In this document: positions 1 through 8,964 of the stretch, in pieces | Position numbering within the stretch: the stretch's first letter is position 1 | Layout of the letters: each line of letters starts with the position of its first letter | NCBI RefSeq assembly: GCF_014694375.1 | Contig: NZ_JAAUWW010000019.1 | Coordinates: 1 to 64,000, forward strand | DNA from: Vibrio sp. S17_S38 | GTDB lineage: Bacteria > Pseudomonadota > Gammaproteobacteria > Enterobacterales > Vibrionaceae | DNA length: 64,000 nt | Direction of reading: 5' to 3' | Made by a program: the position numbers and the translations under genes | Notes under the pieces: model-generated | The model's database searches: none | Told to the model about the DNA's origin: nothing | Seen by the model: the letters and a program-made list of their open reading frames with translations, nothing else

Positions 1-1140
1 CACGAGCTGTTTGGGAACTCCAACAACATGTTGAAATTCAAACTAGCAGTAGGTGCTCCTGAGCTGCATTCTTCGTCACTTTTCAGGATGACGGGAATTT
101 AACGCTGTCATCCCAAAATCGAGGCTCGAGCTGTTTGGGAACTCCAACAACATGTTGAAATCTTACTTGATGGTAGAAGATCCTGAACTACGTTCGTACC
201 TCACTATTCAGGATGAAGGGGATTTAGCTCTGTCATCCCAAAAGTGAGGTACGAGCTGTTTTGGGAACTCCAACAACATGTTTAAATTCAAACTAGCAGT
301 AGGTGCTCCTGAGCTGCATCCTTCGTCACTTTTCAGGATGACGGGAATTTAACTCCGTCATCCCAAAATCGAGGCACGAGCTGTTTGGGAACCCCAACAA
401 CATGTTGAAATCTTACTTGATGGTAGAAGATCCTGAACTACGTTCGTACCTCACTATTCAGGATGACGGGGATTTAGCTCTGTCATCCCAAAAGTGAGGT
501 ACGAGCTGTTTGGGAACTCCAACAACATGTTGAAATTCAAACTAGCAGTAGGTGATCTTGAGCTGCATCCTTCGTCACTTTTCAGGATGACGGGAATTTA
601 ACTCCGTCATCCAAAAAGTAGGGTACGAGCTGTTTAGGAACTCCAACAACATGTTGAAATTCAAACTAGCAGTAGGTGCTCCTGAACTGCATCCTTCGTC
701 ACTTTTCAGGATGACGGGAATTTAACTCCGTCATCCCAAAATCGAGGCACGAGCTGTTTGGGAACTCCAACAACATGTTGAAATTCAAACTAGCAGTAGG
801 TGATCCTGAGCTGCATCCTTCGTCACTTTTCAGGATGACGGGAATTTAACTCCGTCATCCAAAAAGTAGGGTACGAGCTGTTTAGGATCGCCAAAAAATA
901 CTGATATTTTATGTGATGGTAGAAGATCCTGAACTACATTCGTGCCTCACTATTCAGGATGACGGGGATTTAGCTCTGTCATCCCAAAAGTGAGGTACGA
1001 GCTGTTTGGGATCTCCAACAACATGTTGAAATCTTACTTGATGGTAGAAGATCCTGAACTACGTTCGTACCTCACTATTCAGGATGACGAAAGTTAGTTC
1101 TGTCATCCCAAATCTAGGGTACGATCAATTTGGGATGACA
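1..1140. repeat. tandem array of 124-125 bp units (9 full copies plus a partial)
   Basis: Nine consecutive units begin with CGAGCTGTTT at 3, 127, 252, 377, 502, 626, 750, 874 and 998; a degenerate tenth begins at 1122. Spacing is 124 or 125 bp throughout. Two subtypes share head and tail but differ in the middle: type A (CAAACTAGCAGTAGGTG; units 1, 3, 5, 6, 7) and type B (TTGATGGTAGAAGATCCTGA; units 2, 4, 8, 9). Units 1-2 and 3-4 form AB dimers of about 250 bp. Units 5-6 and 7-8 share the same junction variants, suggesting a second dimer duplication. Unit 8 has a diverged head. Each unit carries a GGATGAC...GTCATCC hairpin and most carry the CAACATGTTG palindrome. The period is not a multiple of three and no reading frame crosses it. 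The array starts at the window edge, so it may extend left. Function unknown. Confidence 0.95.
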
Positions 1141-1177
1141 ATATTTTCATATCTCGCTTTTTAATAACGAGTCAGAT

Positions 1178-3520
1178 CTACTTCTTCGCTTTGGCAAATG
1201 CCGCTGCAAACGCACCGCCCATCGCCGCATTTTCAGCGGGTGCTGATGAGCGATTATTACGTTGTGCTGTATTTTTAGATGGTTGATGACGAGTGGTTGA
1301 ACTACGGTTATCCGCTTTCGCACCACGTTGACTATTCTGCTCACCCGGTTCATCAGTTAAACGCATCGTTAGTGCTATACGTTTGCGTTGGATATCCACT
1401 TCCATCACTTTCACTTTTACGATATCGCCGGCTTTCACCACTTCACGCGGATCTGCTACATAACGATCGGTTAAAGCTGAAATATGAACCAAACCATCTT
1501 GATGCACACCAATATCCACAAATGCACCGAAGTTCGCCACATTCGACACAACACCTTCTAATATCATCCCTATTTCGAGATCTTTTACTTCCGTAACACC
1601 GTCAGCAAAGGTAGCAGTTTTAAACTCAGGGCGTGGATCTCGTCCGGGTTTATCTAACTCTTTAATGATGTCAGTAACGGTTGGTAGTCCAAAGGTATCA
1701 TCGGTGTAATCCGTGGCGTGTAAGTTACGCAAGAAATCACTGTCGCCCATAATATTTTTCGCGGTTTTGCCATTTTTTTCTGCTATCGCTTTAACCAAAG
1801 GATAAGCCTCTGGGTGAACCGACGAAGCATCCAATGGATTTTTACCATTCATGATCCGAAGGAAACCAGCACATTGTTCAAATGCTTTTGGCCCTAAACG
1901 TGGGACTTTTTTAAGTGCTGTTCGCGCTTCAAATCGCCCTTGCTCATCACGATAATCAACAATGTTTTGCGCCATCGCGGTTGAAAGTCCAGCCACGCGA
2001 GTCAGTAATGCTGCTGAGGCCATATTCACATCCACACCAACCGCATTTACACAGTCTTCCACCACTGCGTCCAAACGCTTAGCCAGCATACTTTGGCTAA
2101 CATCATGTTGATATTGACCGACACCAATCGCTTTGGGATCTATTTTCACAAGCTCAGCCAATGGATCTTGCAGACGACGTGCAATCGAGACTGCGCCACG
2201 AATCGACACGTCCATATTAGGAAATTCTTTGGCTGCCAATTCAGATGCAGAATACACCGAGGCCCCCGCTTCACTGACAATAATTTTTTGTACTTTTAAA
2301 TTGCCGCGCTTAATAATATCCGCTACAAAAGTGTCAGTTTCACGCGAAGCGGTGCCATTACCAATTGCAATCAAATCAACGTTATGTTGCTTCACTAATT
2401 GCTCAATCACACGAGCAGATTGCTCAATTTTATTGTGCGGTTGATGAGGGTAAATCGTATCGGTCGCCAGCACTTTACCTGTTGCATCGACTACCGCAAT
2501 TTTTGAACCGGTGCGTAAACCAGGATCTAAACCTAGCGTGGCACGAGGGCCAGCAGGAGCAGCCATCAATAAATCTTTCAAGTTAGTGGCAAAGACTTCA
2601 ATCGCATCAATCTCGCCACGTTCTTTCATTGCGCCCATTAATTCGGTTTCAAGGTGCATGGAAATTTTGATCCGCCATGCCCAACTGATCACTTGCTTGC
2701 GCCACATGTCTGCGGGGGATTGATTGAAGTGAACTCGATAATGATCCGCGATAATGGTTTCACAATACGATCCACGAACGCTATCTTCTTGCGCAGGATC
2801 AGCATTAAGATTTAACTGTAAAAAGCCTTCATTACGACCACGCAACATTGCCAACGCACGATGAGATGGCACTCGGCTAATTAGCTCATTATGCTCAAAA
2901 TAATCTTTAAACTTCTCACCTTCACGTTCCTTACCGGTGATCACGCGCGACTGTAGCTCAGCATTTTTTTGCAAGTAAGTACGCACTTTGTCTAACAAGT
3001 TGGCATCTTCTGCCATGCGTTCCATGATGATCGCACGCGCACCATCGAGTGCGGTTTTGGTATCGGCAATGGAATCTTTAATATATTTAGCCGCTTCAAT
3101 TTCAGGATCAAGCTGTGGGTTCGACCAAAGTGCATCTGCTAAAGGTTCAAGCCCTGCTTCAATCGCAATTTGGCCTTTCGTTCGACGCTTTGGCTTATAC
3201 GGCAAATAAAGATCTTCAAGGCGAGTTTTACTGTCAGTAGCTAGGATTTCTTTTTCAAGCTCAGGAGTCAGCTTTTCTTGCTCGCGAATCGATTTAAGAA
3301 TGGTTTGACGACGGTCGTCTAATTCACGCAGGTAACTTAAGCGGCTATCCAGATTACGCAGTTGGGTATCATCTAACCCACCCGTCACTTCTTTACGGTA
3401 ACGCGCAATAAATGGCACAGTATTTCCATCGTCAATCAAGGTTACGGTAGCCAGTACTTGTTCAAGTCGAACGTTAAGTTCTTGGGCGATAATCTTACAA
3501 ATTTGATTCTGTTGGCTCAT
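1178..3520 (-). CDS. tex: Tex family RNA-binding transcription accessory protein
   Basis: Tex is a conserved cytoplasmic nucleic-acid-binding protein linked to transcription and RNA metabolism. The order expected for the family is visible: an N-terminal helical Tex region ([18 protein letters not shown]), a YqgF/RNase H-like domain beginning [16 protein letters not shown] (about residue 330), a helix-hairpin-helix region ([16 protein letters not shown]), and a C-terminal S1 domain ([17 protein letters not shown], about residues 650-725) followed by a low-complexity basic tail. Length of 780 aa is usual. Two ATGs are possible, at 3526 and 3520. I chose 3520 because the purine-rich AAGAAG lies 8 nt ahead of it, but only 2 nt ahead of the first. 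The gene stands alone with the repeat array downstream. Confidence 0.95.
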   Translation of the reverse strand: MSQQNQICKIIAQELNVRLEQVLATVTLIDDGNTVPFIARYRKEVTGGLDDTQLRNLDSRLSYLRELDDRRQTILKSIREQEKLTPELEKEILATDSKTRLEDLYLPYKPKRRTKGQIAIEAGLEPLADALWSNPQLDPEIEAAKYIKDSIADTKTALDGARAIIMERMAEDANLLDKVRTYLQKNAELQSRVITGKEREGEKFKDYFEHNELISRVPSHRALAMLRGRNEGFLQLNLNADPAQEDSVRGSYCETIIADHYRVHFNQSPADMWRKQVISWAWRIKISMHLETELMGAMKERGEIDAIEVFATNLKDLLMAAPAGPRATLGLDPGLRTGSKIAVVDATGKVLATDTIYPHQPHNKIEQSARVIEQLVKQHNVDLIAIGNGTASRETDTFVADIIKRGNLKVQKIIVSEAGASVYSASELAAKEFPNMDVSIRGAVSIARRLQDPLAELVKIDPKAIGVGQYQHDVSQSMLAKRLDAVVEDCVNAVGVDVNMASAALLTRVAGLSTAMAQNIVDYRDEQGRFEARTALKKVPRLGPKAFEQCAGFLRIMNGKNPLDASSVHPEAYPLVKAIAEKNGKTAKNIMGDSDFLRNLHATDYTDDTFGLPTVTDIIKELDKPGRDPRPEFKTATFADGVTEVKDLEIGMILEGVVSNVANFGAFVDIGVHQDGLVHISALTDRYVADPREVVKAGDIVKVKVMEVDIQRKRIALTMRLTDEPGEQNSQRGAKADNRSSTTRHQPSKNTAQRNNRSSAPAENAAMGGAFAAAFAKAKK

Positions 3521-3880
3521 GGGCATCTCTTCTTACATTCATATTTCATGGGCATTGCCACCGATTCTGCAAGCTAATCCACACAGGGGCAAGTGATTAA
3601 TCCCAATAGGCTTAGGAATTAACTGAATAATGACGCTTTTAGTAACAGAGCATTGATTGTGATGCCAAAAAGCTTTAATTTCTAAACTTTGGCTTCTAAA
3701 TTTTTAGTTTCTAAGCTTTAATTTATATACTCAAAGTAATTGAAGTTGCAGTAAGGCGGCAAGTAAACGAAGCCCCATGAGCTTAGCTAGTCTAAGTGAT
3801 TGGGATGAGTGAACGTAGCCAACAAAACTGCAGCTTCAAGTAAGATGGGTATAAGCAAAGCAAACCATTTGGATACTTGC
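3521..3880. other. tex-greB divergent spacer with degenerate AT-rich repeats
   Basis: This spacer holds the divergent upstream regions of tex and greB. Around 3660-3725 the sequence is built from near-repeats of AGCTTTAATTT and TTTCTAA (AGCTTTAATT at 3671 and again at 3714). I see no confident promoter pair, RNA or terminator. An in-frame upstream extension of greB (ATG at 3809 and 3845) lies here but is judged untranslated. Confidence 0.4.
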
Positions 3881-4354
3881 GTGAAAACCAAACTGATCAC
3901 CCGCGAGGGTTACAATAAGCTAAAAGCTGAACATGACCATTTATGGCATGAAGAGCGACCGAAAATCACTAAGATCGTCACTTGGGCGGCAAGCTTAGGC
4001 GATCGTAGCGAAAATGCAGATTACCAATACAACAAGCGTTTACTGCGCCAGATCGATCGTCGGGTGCGGTTTTTACGCAAGTTTTTACCCGAAGTCACGA
4101 TTGTTGATTATTCCCCTCAACAAGATGGAAAAGTCTTTTTTGGTGCTTGGGTGGAGATTGAAAATGAAGTAGGAGAAGTAAAAAAATTTAGGATAGTTGG
4201 CCCTGAAGAAATTTATGGTGATGCGAAAGAATACATATCAATAGATTCACCAATGGCACGCGCTTTATTAAAGAAAGAAGTGGACGATGAAGTGGTCGTA
4301 AAAACACCAGAAGGTGACAAAGAATGGTTTGTGAACAACATTCGCTATCAATAA
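3881..4354 (+). CDS. greB: transcription elongation factor GreB
   Basis: GreB binds RNA polymerase through the secondary channel and stimulates transcript cleavage in backtracked complexes. The protein shows the GreA/B coiled-coil N-terminus with the signature WAASLGDRSENADYQYNK, then the C-terminal FKBP-like domain (GKVFFGAWVEIENEVGEV, SIDSPMARALLKKEVDDEV). I place the start at the GTG at 3881, giving 157 aa starting MKTKLITREGYNKL, which matches family length and N-terminus. A GGA lies 8 nt upstream. In-frame ATGs at 3809 and 3845 would add 24 or 12 residues that the family lacks. No clear forward terminator follows; the hairpin at its 3' end is oriented for the opposite gene. Confidence 0.93.
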   Translation: MKTKLITREGYNKLKAEHDHLWHEERPKITKIVTWAASLGDRSENADYQYNKRLLRQIDRRVRFLRKFLPEVTIVDYSPQQDGKVFFGAWVEIENEVGEVKKFRIVGPEEIYGDAKEYISIDSPMARALLKKEVDDEVVVKTPEGDKEWFVNNIRYQ

Positions 4355-4382
4355 AAAAACCGAGCATACACTCTGCTCGGTT
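4353..4382 (-). terminator. rho-independent terminator of the 4413-4973 gene
   Basis: ACCGAGC (4359-4365) and GCTCGGT (4375-4381) form a 7-bp stem with a 9-nt loop. Read leftward, it is followed by a run of T (A-run 4353-4359 on the + strand). It overlaps the greB stop codon, so it may also slow rightward transcription, although the + side lacks a strong U tract. Confidence 0.75.
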
Positions 4383-4412
4383 ACATCAACCTAATCACTA
4401 CAAACGGCTATT

Positions 4413-4973
4413 TTATTTTGCAAAGTTAATGATAGGGAAACACGGTAAGAAACCATTCTCCGCACAATTGATTAGACCAATCTGAACACCATCAATTTTT
4501 TTAGTCATATTAAAAAGACCAACTTGTACTGTTGAGTTATCAGAAATACTCGCCGCACCGACATCAACCATGGTTTTACCTTCAGAATAGTTAACCAGCG
4601 ATACGTTCGCACCTTTAACATTATTGGTGACGTTCACCCAACCAAGGTTAGCACCAACATCATCACCTTCATGCCAGTTGAAGAAACCAAAAGATGCACC
4701 GGTCATGCTTGATTTGACACGGTTAGCGCCTAGCAAACCAATGTTCACACCAACGGTATCGCTGGTTTCAGACATACCGACTAATGATAAATCTAAGCCA
4801 GTGACTTTATCCACTTGGCCGTGCAGTGCACTGACCCTTACACCTTTCACTTCATTTTTTGCAGGAGCATTGAAATGATTCACACTAGAAAACATAACCG
4901 GTGTAGTCTCCGCTTGAGCGCCTGTAACTGCAAATGCACCCGCTAAAATTGTCGCTAAGATTAACTTTTTCAT
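4413..4973 (-). CDS. secreted repeat protein of unknown function (LA_2272-like surface repeats)
   Basis: I do not recognise a specific gene. The 186-aa product starts with a clear signal peptide (MKKLILATILAGAFAVTGAQA) and should be exported. The mature part is made of short glycine-spaced repeats of the form G-x-N-x-G-hydrophobic-x-N, for example VGVNIGLLGAN, GANLGWVNV, GANVSLVNY, VQVGLFNMT and VQIGLINC. These resemble the repeats annotated in leptospiral LA_2272-type surface proteins; a beta-rich outer-surface fold is inferred. It ends CFPIINFAK with a Cys pair (INCAENGFLPC) that could form a disulfide. The start is the ATG at 4973 with AAGGG about 7 nt upstream; a TTG one codon earlier is less likely. 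Its position beside ompR invites a test of OmpR control, but I see no convincing OmpR site. Confidence 0.8.
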   Translation of the reverse strand: MKKLILATILAGAFAVTGAQAETTPVMFSSVNHFNAPAKNEVKGVRVSALHGQVDKVTGLDLSLVGMSETSDTVGVNIGLLGANRVKSSMTGASFGFFNWHEGDDVGANLGWVNVTNNVKGANVSLVNYSEGKTMVDVGAASISDNSTVQVGLFNMTKKIDGVQIGLINCAENGFLPCFPIINFAK

Positions 4974-5326
4974 CAAATACCCTTACTATTAATACGCTCA
5001 GAATCATGTGACAAAGAGCACGAAAAATCCATTCGCACCAATAATACTCCCAGCAAAAATAATTCACTTGTTCAATATCAACTAAGGTTATCTATATTGT
5101 CTTTATTTTGGACAGTGTTTAAATAAAAGTATTGTAGGCAACTTTTTTAATATTAGACTATTTTCAATGTATAAAACGATGATAAAAAGAAGATGTTCCG
5201 TTACATTTGCTTTATATTAAAACTCAGATTCTATTTTATTCTTTACCTATGTTTTGCCATGATGGAAAACTCATTCGGTAAGCCTTTAAACTTCGGTAAG
5301 CCTTTAAAAAATGCGAGACAGATAAA
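4974..5326. other. divergent spacer ahead of ompR with an 18-bp tandem duplication
   Basis: This 353-bp AT-rich spacer separates the leftward secreted-protein gene from ompR and must hold both promoters. The clearest structure is a perfect direct repeat, TTCGGTAAGCCTTTAAA, at 5274-5290 and 5292-5308 (period 18), ending 18 bp before the ompR ATG. I see no RNA gene or terminator. Confidence 0.6.
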
Positions 5327-6046
5327 ATGCAAGAGAACTATAAAATATTAGTGGTCGATGACGATGCTCGCCTGCGCTCATTACTAGAGCGTTATTTAAC
5401 AGAACAAGGCTTTCAAGTTCGCAGTGTTGCCAACGCTGAGCAAATGGATCGTTTGCTAACCCGCGAAAACTTCCATTTAATGGTACTTGATCTCATGTTG
5501 CCGGGTGAAGACGGATTATCGATTTGCCGTCGTCTACGTCACGATAATAATCAACTACCTATCGTAATGCTAACCGCAAAAGGCGATGAAATTGATCGTA
5601 TTGTGGGGCTTGAAGTTGGGGCTGATGATTATCTCCCTAAGCCATTCAACCCTCGGGAATTACTGGCTCGTTTACGCGCGGTTTTACGCCGTCAATCGAC
5701 CGAAGCACCTGGTGCACCAAGCTCTGATGAAGAAATTGTTGAGTTTGGTGAGTTCACGCTAAATCTTGGTACACGAGAAATGTTCCGTGGTGAAGAACCG
5801 ATGCCACTTACTTCAGGTGAATTTGCAGTACTAAAGATCCTTGTGAATCATGCACGAACGCCAATGTCGCGCGATAAACTAATGAACATGGCGCGTGGCC
5901 GTGAATATTCAGCGATGGAACGTTCTATCGATGTTCAAATCTCACGCTTACGTCGTATGTTAGAAGAAGATCCAAGTCACCCTCGTTACATTCAAACCGT
6001 CTGGGGCTTAGGGTATGTATTTGTGCCTGACGGTAAAAAAGAATAA
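5327..6046 (+). CDS. ompR: osmolarity response regulator OmpR
   Basis: OmpR is the DNA-binding response regulator of the EnvZ/OmpR pair, controlling porin and other envelope genes in response to osmolarity. The receiver domain (residues 1-120) has the acidic pocket D11-D12, phospho-acceptor D55 in LDLMLPGEDG, T83 and K105 in YLPKPF. The C-terminal winged helix (about 135-235) ends GLGYVFVPDG, as in E. coli OmpR. Length of 239 aa is exact for the family. The next gene is its kinase envZ, but the two are separated by 162 bp rather than overlapping as in E. coli. Confidence 0.97.
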   Translation: MQENYKILVVDDDARLRSLLERYLTEQGFQVRSVANAEQMDRLLTRENFHLMVLDLMLPGEDGLSICRRLRHDNNQLPIVMLTAKGDEIDRIVGLEVGADDYLPKPFNPRELLARLRAVLRRQSTEAPGAPSSDEEIVEFGEFTLNLGTREMFRGEEPMPLTSGEFAVLKILVNHARTPMSRDKLMNMARGREYSAMERSIDVQISRLRRMLEEDPSHPRYIQTVWGLGYVFVPDGKKE

Positions 6047-6208
6047 CGACAAGTCTACCTTTACTAGCCCTAGAAATTAGGTGCTAGTAAAATATACATT
6101 AGTAAATATGAACTAAAATTTTGGCGCTAAGGATGGCTCCAGAAATCGAGAATACCCCCTTCTTCACCGAATCGGCCATTCACACTTTATCAACCTTGGA
6201 TATTTGTC

Positions 6209-7534
6209 ATGCTTCGTCTTCGTAGCTCTCGTACTCAAACCGTTTTCTTTTTAATCGTCCTGTTGATTGCTAGCCAAGTATTATCTTACTTAATCATGTT
6301 TAACTACGCCTTATTACCTAGTTTAAAACAGTTCAACCGCATCCTATCCCATGAAGTTAAACTCATGCTTGATGAAGATAAGATGCAACAAGATAACAAC
6401 GAGAGTGACCGCCCTTTTCGCCGAGAGTTATTATCCGAATTAGGGGTCTCCATTTATGCAAATAATTCCCCTGAAGCTGCCGAATTTAACCACGCGGCAC
6501 CGATTGATTTTTTAAGTGAAGACATGACGCAACAAGTAAACTCCCCAACTGAAGCAAGACTCGTTCTGGGTGGTAAAAATTATGTTCTATGGCTTAAAAT
6601 TGATGCCCTGCCTAATAAACTCGTTCGGATTCCCCTAACTGAATTACAAGAAAAAGATTTCGCCCCTCTTTTCCGTAATAGTTTACTGATCGCTTTACTA
6701 TTAATTGCTGGGATGTGGTTCTTTATTCGATTGCAAAATAGACCATTGGTGGCATTAGAAAAAGCCGCCATCACAGTTGGGCATGGTGATATTCCACCTC
6801 TACTGCCTGAACGTGGATCATCGGAAATATTAGCGGTAACCAAAGCTTTTAATCAGATGTCAAAAGGGATTAAGGCATTAGAAGAAGACCGAGCCTTATT
6901 GATGTCTGGCATTAGCCACGATCTGAGAACGCCGCTTACCCGAATTCGACTTGCGACCGAAATGATGTCACAACAAGATGATTATTTAGCCGAGAGCATG
7001 ATCAAAGATACCGAAGAGTGTAACGATATTATTAGTCAATTTATGGCTTATTTAAAACCCGCTCAAATTGATGACCATAATGATGTCGATATCAATCAGA
7101 TCGTGACAGAAGTGGTTAATGCTGAGCGTGATAAACATGGGGTTGATTTTGAATTGGTAACAGGCAATTCACTGCGTCATGCATTAGGTGAGGCAATTGC
7201 ACTCAAGCGCGTGGTGTCTAATTTAATCGTCAACGCTATCCGCTACGGTAATGGTTGGATAAAAGTATCCACCGGAATAACCGCCGACAGTAAATTAGTG
7301 TGGGTTTGCGTTGAAGATAATGGGCCGGGAATAGATAAACAACAGCTTGAATCCCTATTCGAACCGTTTACACGAGGTGATGCAGCACGTGGCAGCAGTG
7401 AAGGTGCGGGACTGGGACTGGCAATTATTAAACGTATTGTTAGCCAGCATCAAGGAGCGATTTTAGTAACGAATAGAACCGAAGGTGGGTTAAAAGTTCA
7501 GATTAATATTCCGGTGTACAGGAAGAAAAGATAA
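6209..7534 (+). CDS. envZ: osmolarity sensor histidine kinase EnvZ
   Basis: EnvZ is the inner-membrane kinase and phosphatase partner of OmpR. Visible are a first membrane segment (residues 12-32), a periplasmic loop of about 120 residues, a second segment (157-173), a HAMP linker, the H box [15 protein letters not shown] with H237, then an HATPase domain with the N box ([10 protein letters not shown]), G1 (DNGPGID) and G2 (GAGLGLAI). The 441-aa length is normal. The start ATG has only a weak GGA upstream, and 162 bp separate it from ompR, so it may have its own translation start region or promoter. Confidence 0.95.
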   Translation: MLRLRSSRTQTVFFLIVLLIASQVLSYLIMFNYALLPSLKQFNRILSHEVKLMLDEDKMQQDNNESDRPFRRELLSELGVSIYANNSPEAAEFNHAAPIDFLSEDMTQQVNSPTEARLVLGGKNYVLWLKIDALPNKLVRIPLTELQEKDFAPLFRNSLLIALLLIAGMWFFIRLQNRPLVALEKAAITVGHGDIPPLLPERGSSEILAVTKAFNQMSKGIKALEEDRALLMSGISHDLRTPLTRIRLATEMMSQQDDYLAESMIKDTEECNDIISQFMAYLKPAQIDDHNDVDINQIVTEVVNAERDKHGVDFELVTGNSLRHALGEAIALKRVVSNLIVNAIRYGNGWIKVSTGITADSKLVWVCVEDNGPGIDKQQLESLFEPFTRGDAARGSSEGAGLGLAIIKRIVSQHQGAILVTNRTEGGLKVQINIPVYRKKR

Positions 7535-7578
7535 CTGTTAATACTACTTAAAAGTGAACCTAGATGCGCTGACGGTAA

Positions 7579-7620
7579 ATCTCAATCTGCCACTCTTCAC
7601 TTGTTAGGGCAGATTGAGAT
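7579..7620. terminator. hairpin between convergent envZ and glpQ
   Basis: ATCTCAATCTGCC (7579-7591) and GGCAGATTGAGAT (7608-7620) form a perfect 13-bp stem with a 16-nt loop, midway between two convergent genes. No U tract follows on either strand, so intrinsic termination is uncertain; it may instead protect 3' ends. Confidence 0.5.
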
Positions 7621-7673
7621 ACAAAACCATATTCGTCTCTCAGTTTAAGTAAGTGTAGATGCGCCTACAGAAC

Positions 7674-8777
7674 TTAACGATTTACGAACGCAACGGCTTT
7701 ATCTGGGAAATCTGTAAACACGCCATCGACCTTAGCCTTGTTGTAGAAGATATCCAACATGTCATTGAAATCTTTGGCGTAGCTTGGAATGCGACCTTCA
7801 TCGGCGCGGAAAGTATAAGGATGGATTTTCAACCCAGCTTTTTTGGCCTGTGCCACCAGCGGCATTACCATAATATTAGAAGGCGTTGATTTTTCATCTA
7901 TCACCATTGGTTTCCATGGCCCAATACCATCGGCATATTGCGCGACTTTTTGCATACCATCGTCTTCAAACATCCAATCATAATTATAAGGCGTTGATTT
8001 GTCGTCTTGATACACCATGGTTTCATTCCAATCGGTATAAGCCATCAACTGCACCAGTTTGAGATCCATGCCCATTTCTGGCATCAACTCTTTATCAATG
8101 CGTTTAAGTTCAATGGGATCAAAAGACTGTAAATAAACCTTATCGTTTTTACTGATGTATCCATAGTGTTTCAGCATGGTTAGCACCGCTTTGCTGATGT
8201 CTTTTCCTTCATGGCGGTGAAAAGCAGGCGCTTTGATTTCAGGATACAGCCCCACGTTATAGCCTAAGGTTTTATTTAAACCTTGAATCATTTCAATTTC
8301 TTCAGCAAAGGTAGGAACAGAAAAATTAGATTGCCAAATAGGAAAACGATCTTGGAATGCGGCTTTTGGCTTGCCGGAATCATCCAACACAAACCCTTCG
8401 GTTACTTTTAACTGTTTAATTTCCGCCAAGGTGAAATCAATGGCGTAATAACGCCCGTCTTTTCGAGTGCGATTTGGAAAGACTTCTGCCACATTGGTAA
8501 CACGATCCAAATAATGATCATGTAACACCACTAACTGATCATCTTTAGTCATGACAACATCTTGTTCGATGTAATCGGGTTTCATCCCATAGGCTAACGC
8601 TTTTGCAGGCAAGGTGTGTTCTGGTAAATACCCAGAAGCACCACGATGTGCAATCACGATTTGAGCGGGATCGCTGGCCCAACTAACACCCAGCACACAA
8701 ACATTTGATACCATGGCTAAACCCAATAAACAGGCTCTTTTTTGTATTTTTTTCAGTAAAGGTTGAGTAGAAAACAT
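7674..8777 (-). CDS. glpQ: periplasmic glycerophosphodiester phosphodiesterase GlpQ
   Basis: GlpQ hydrolyses glycerophosphodiesters from phospholipid breakdown to glycerol-3-phosphate plus an alcohol. The 367-aa protein has a basic N-terminus and hydrophobic signal segment (about residues 14-34, ending SWASDPA). The GDPD barrel follows, with HRG (H44, R45), E71/D73 in IEQDVVMTKDD, and H86 in VLHDHYLD as the expected catalytic and metal residues. It is the last gene of the leftward glpF-K-T-Q group, so it feeds G3P to the GlpT transporter encoded next to it. Confidence 0.95.
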   Translation of the reverse strand: MFSTQPLLKKIQKRACLLGLAMVSNVCVLGVSWASDPAQIVIAHRGASGYLPEHTLPAKALAYGMKPDYIEQDVVMTKDDQLVVLHDHYLDRVTNVAEVFPNRTRKDGRYYAIDFTLAEIKQLKVTEGFVLDDSGKPKAAFQDRFPIWQSNFSVPTFAEEIEMIQGLNKTLGYNVGLYPEIKAPAFHRHEGKDISKAVLTMLKHYGYISKNDKVYLQSFDPIELKRIDKELMPEMGMDLKLVQLMAYTDWNETMVYQDDKSTPYNYDWMFEDDGMQKVAQYADGIGPWKPMVIDEKSTPSNIMVMPLVAQAKKAGLKIHPYTFRADEGRIPSYAKDFNDMLDIFYNKAKVDGVFTDFPDKAVAFVNR

Positions 8778-8897
8778 ATAGATTCCTTAAAAACTGATTT
8801 CATAAAAACAGGTTATTTAAAGAAAAACACTATGCATATTCAAAGTGATACATTAAATAATACACAGTGAATTTTTCATGACAAATTGACTAAATTT

Positions 8898-8929
8898 ATA
8901 AAAAAGGAAGCTTATAAAAAAGGAAGCTT
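8898..8929. repeat. 16-bp perfect tandem duplication
   Basis: ATAAAAAAGGAAGCTT occurs at 8898-8913 and again at 8914-8929, followed by a truncated third copy (ATAAAAA). The second copy forms the left arm of the glpT terminator, so the duplication appears to have copied terminator sequence. Confidence 0.85.
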
Positions 8930-8949
8930 ATAAAAATAAGCTTCCTTTT
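8915..8949 (-). terminator. rho-independent terminator downstream of glpT
   Basis: AAAAGGAAGCTTA (8918-8930) pairs with TAAGCTTCCTTTT (8937-8949), a 13-bp stem with a 6-nt loop. Read leftward, a T-rich stretch follows. It lies between glpT and glpQ, so it could reduce read-through into glpQ. Confidence 0.75.
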
Positions 8950-8964
8950 ATGAACGGTCTTTAA

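Noticed and set aside
1..1140. Possible superintegron (VCR/attC) array, because the unit length resembles V. cholerae repeats
   Set aside because: Units are directly adjacent with no cassette genes between them, and I do not see the paired attC core sites flanking each unit.
1..1140. Possible CRISPR array
   Set aside because: No short repeat with unique spacers; whole 124-bp units repeat, and no cas genes are present.
7579..7620. 13-bp hairpin as an independent small RNA
   Set aside because: No promoter or U tract; its place between convergent genes fits a 3' end structure better.
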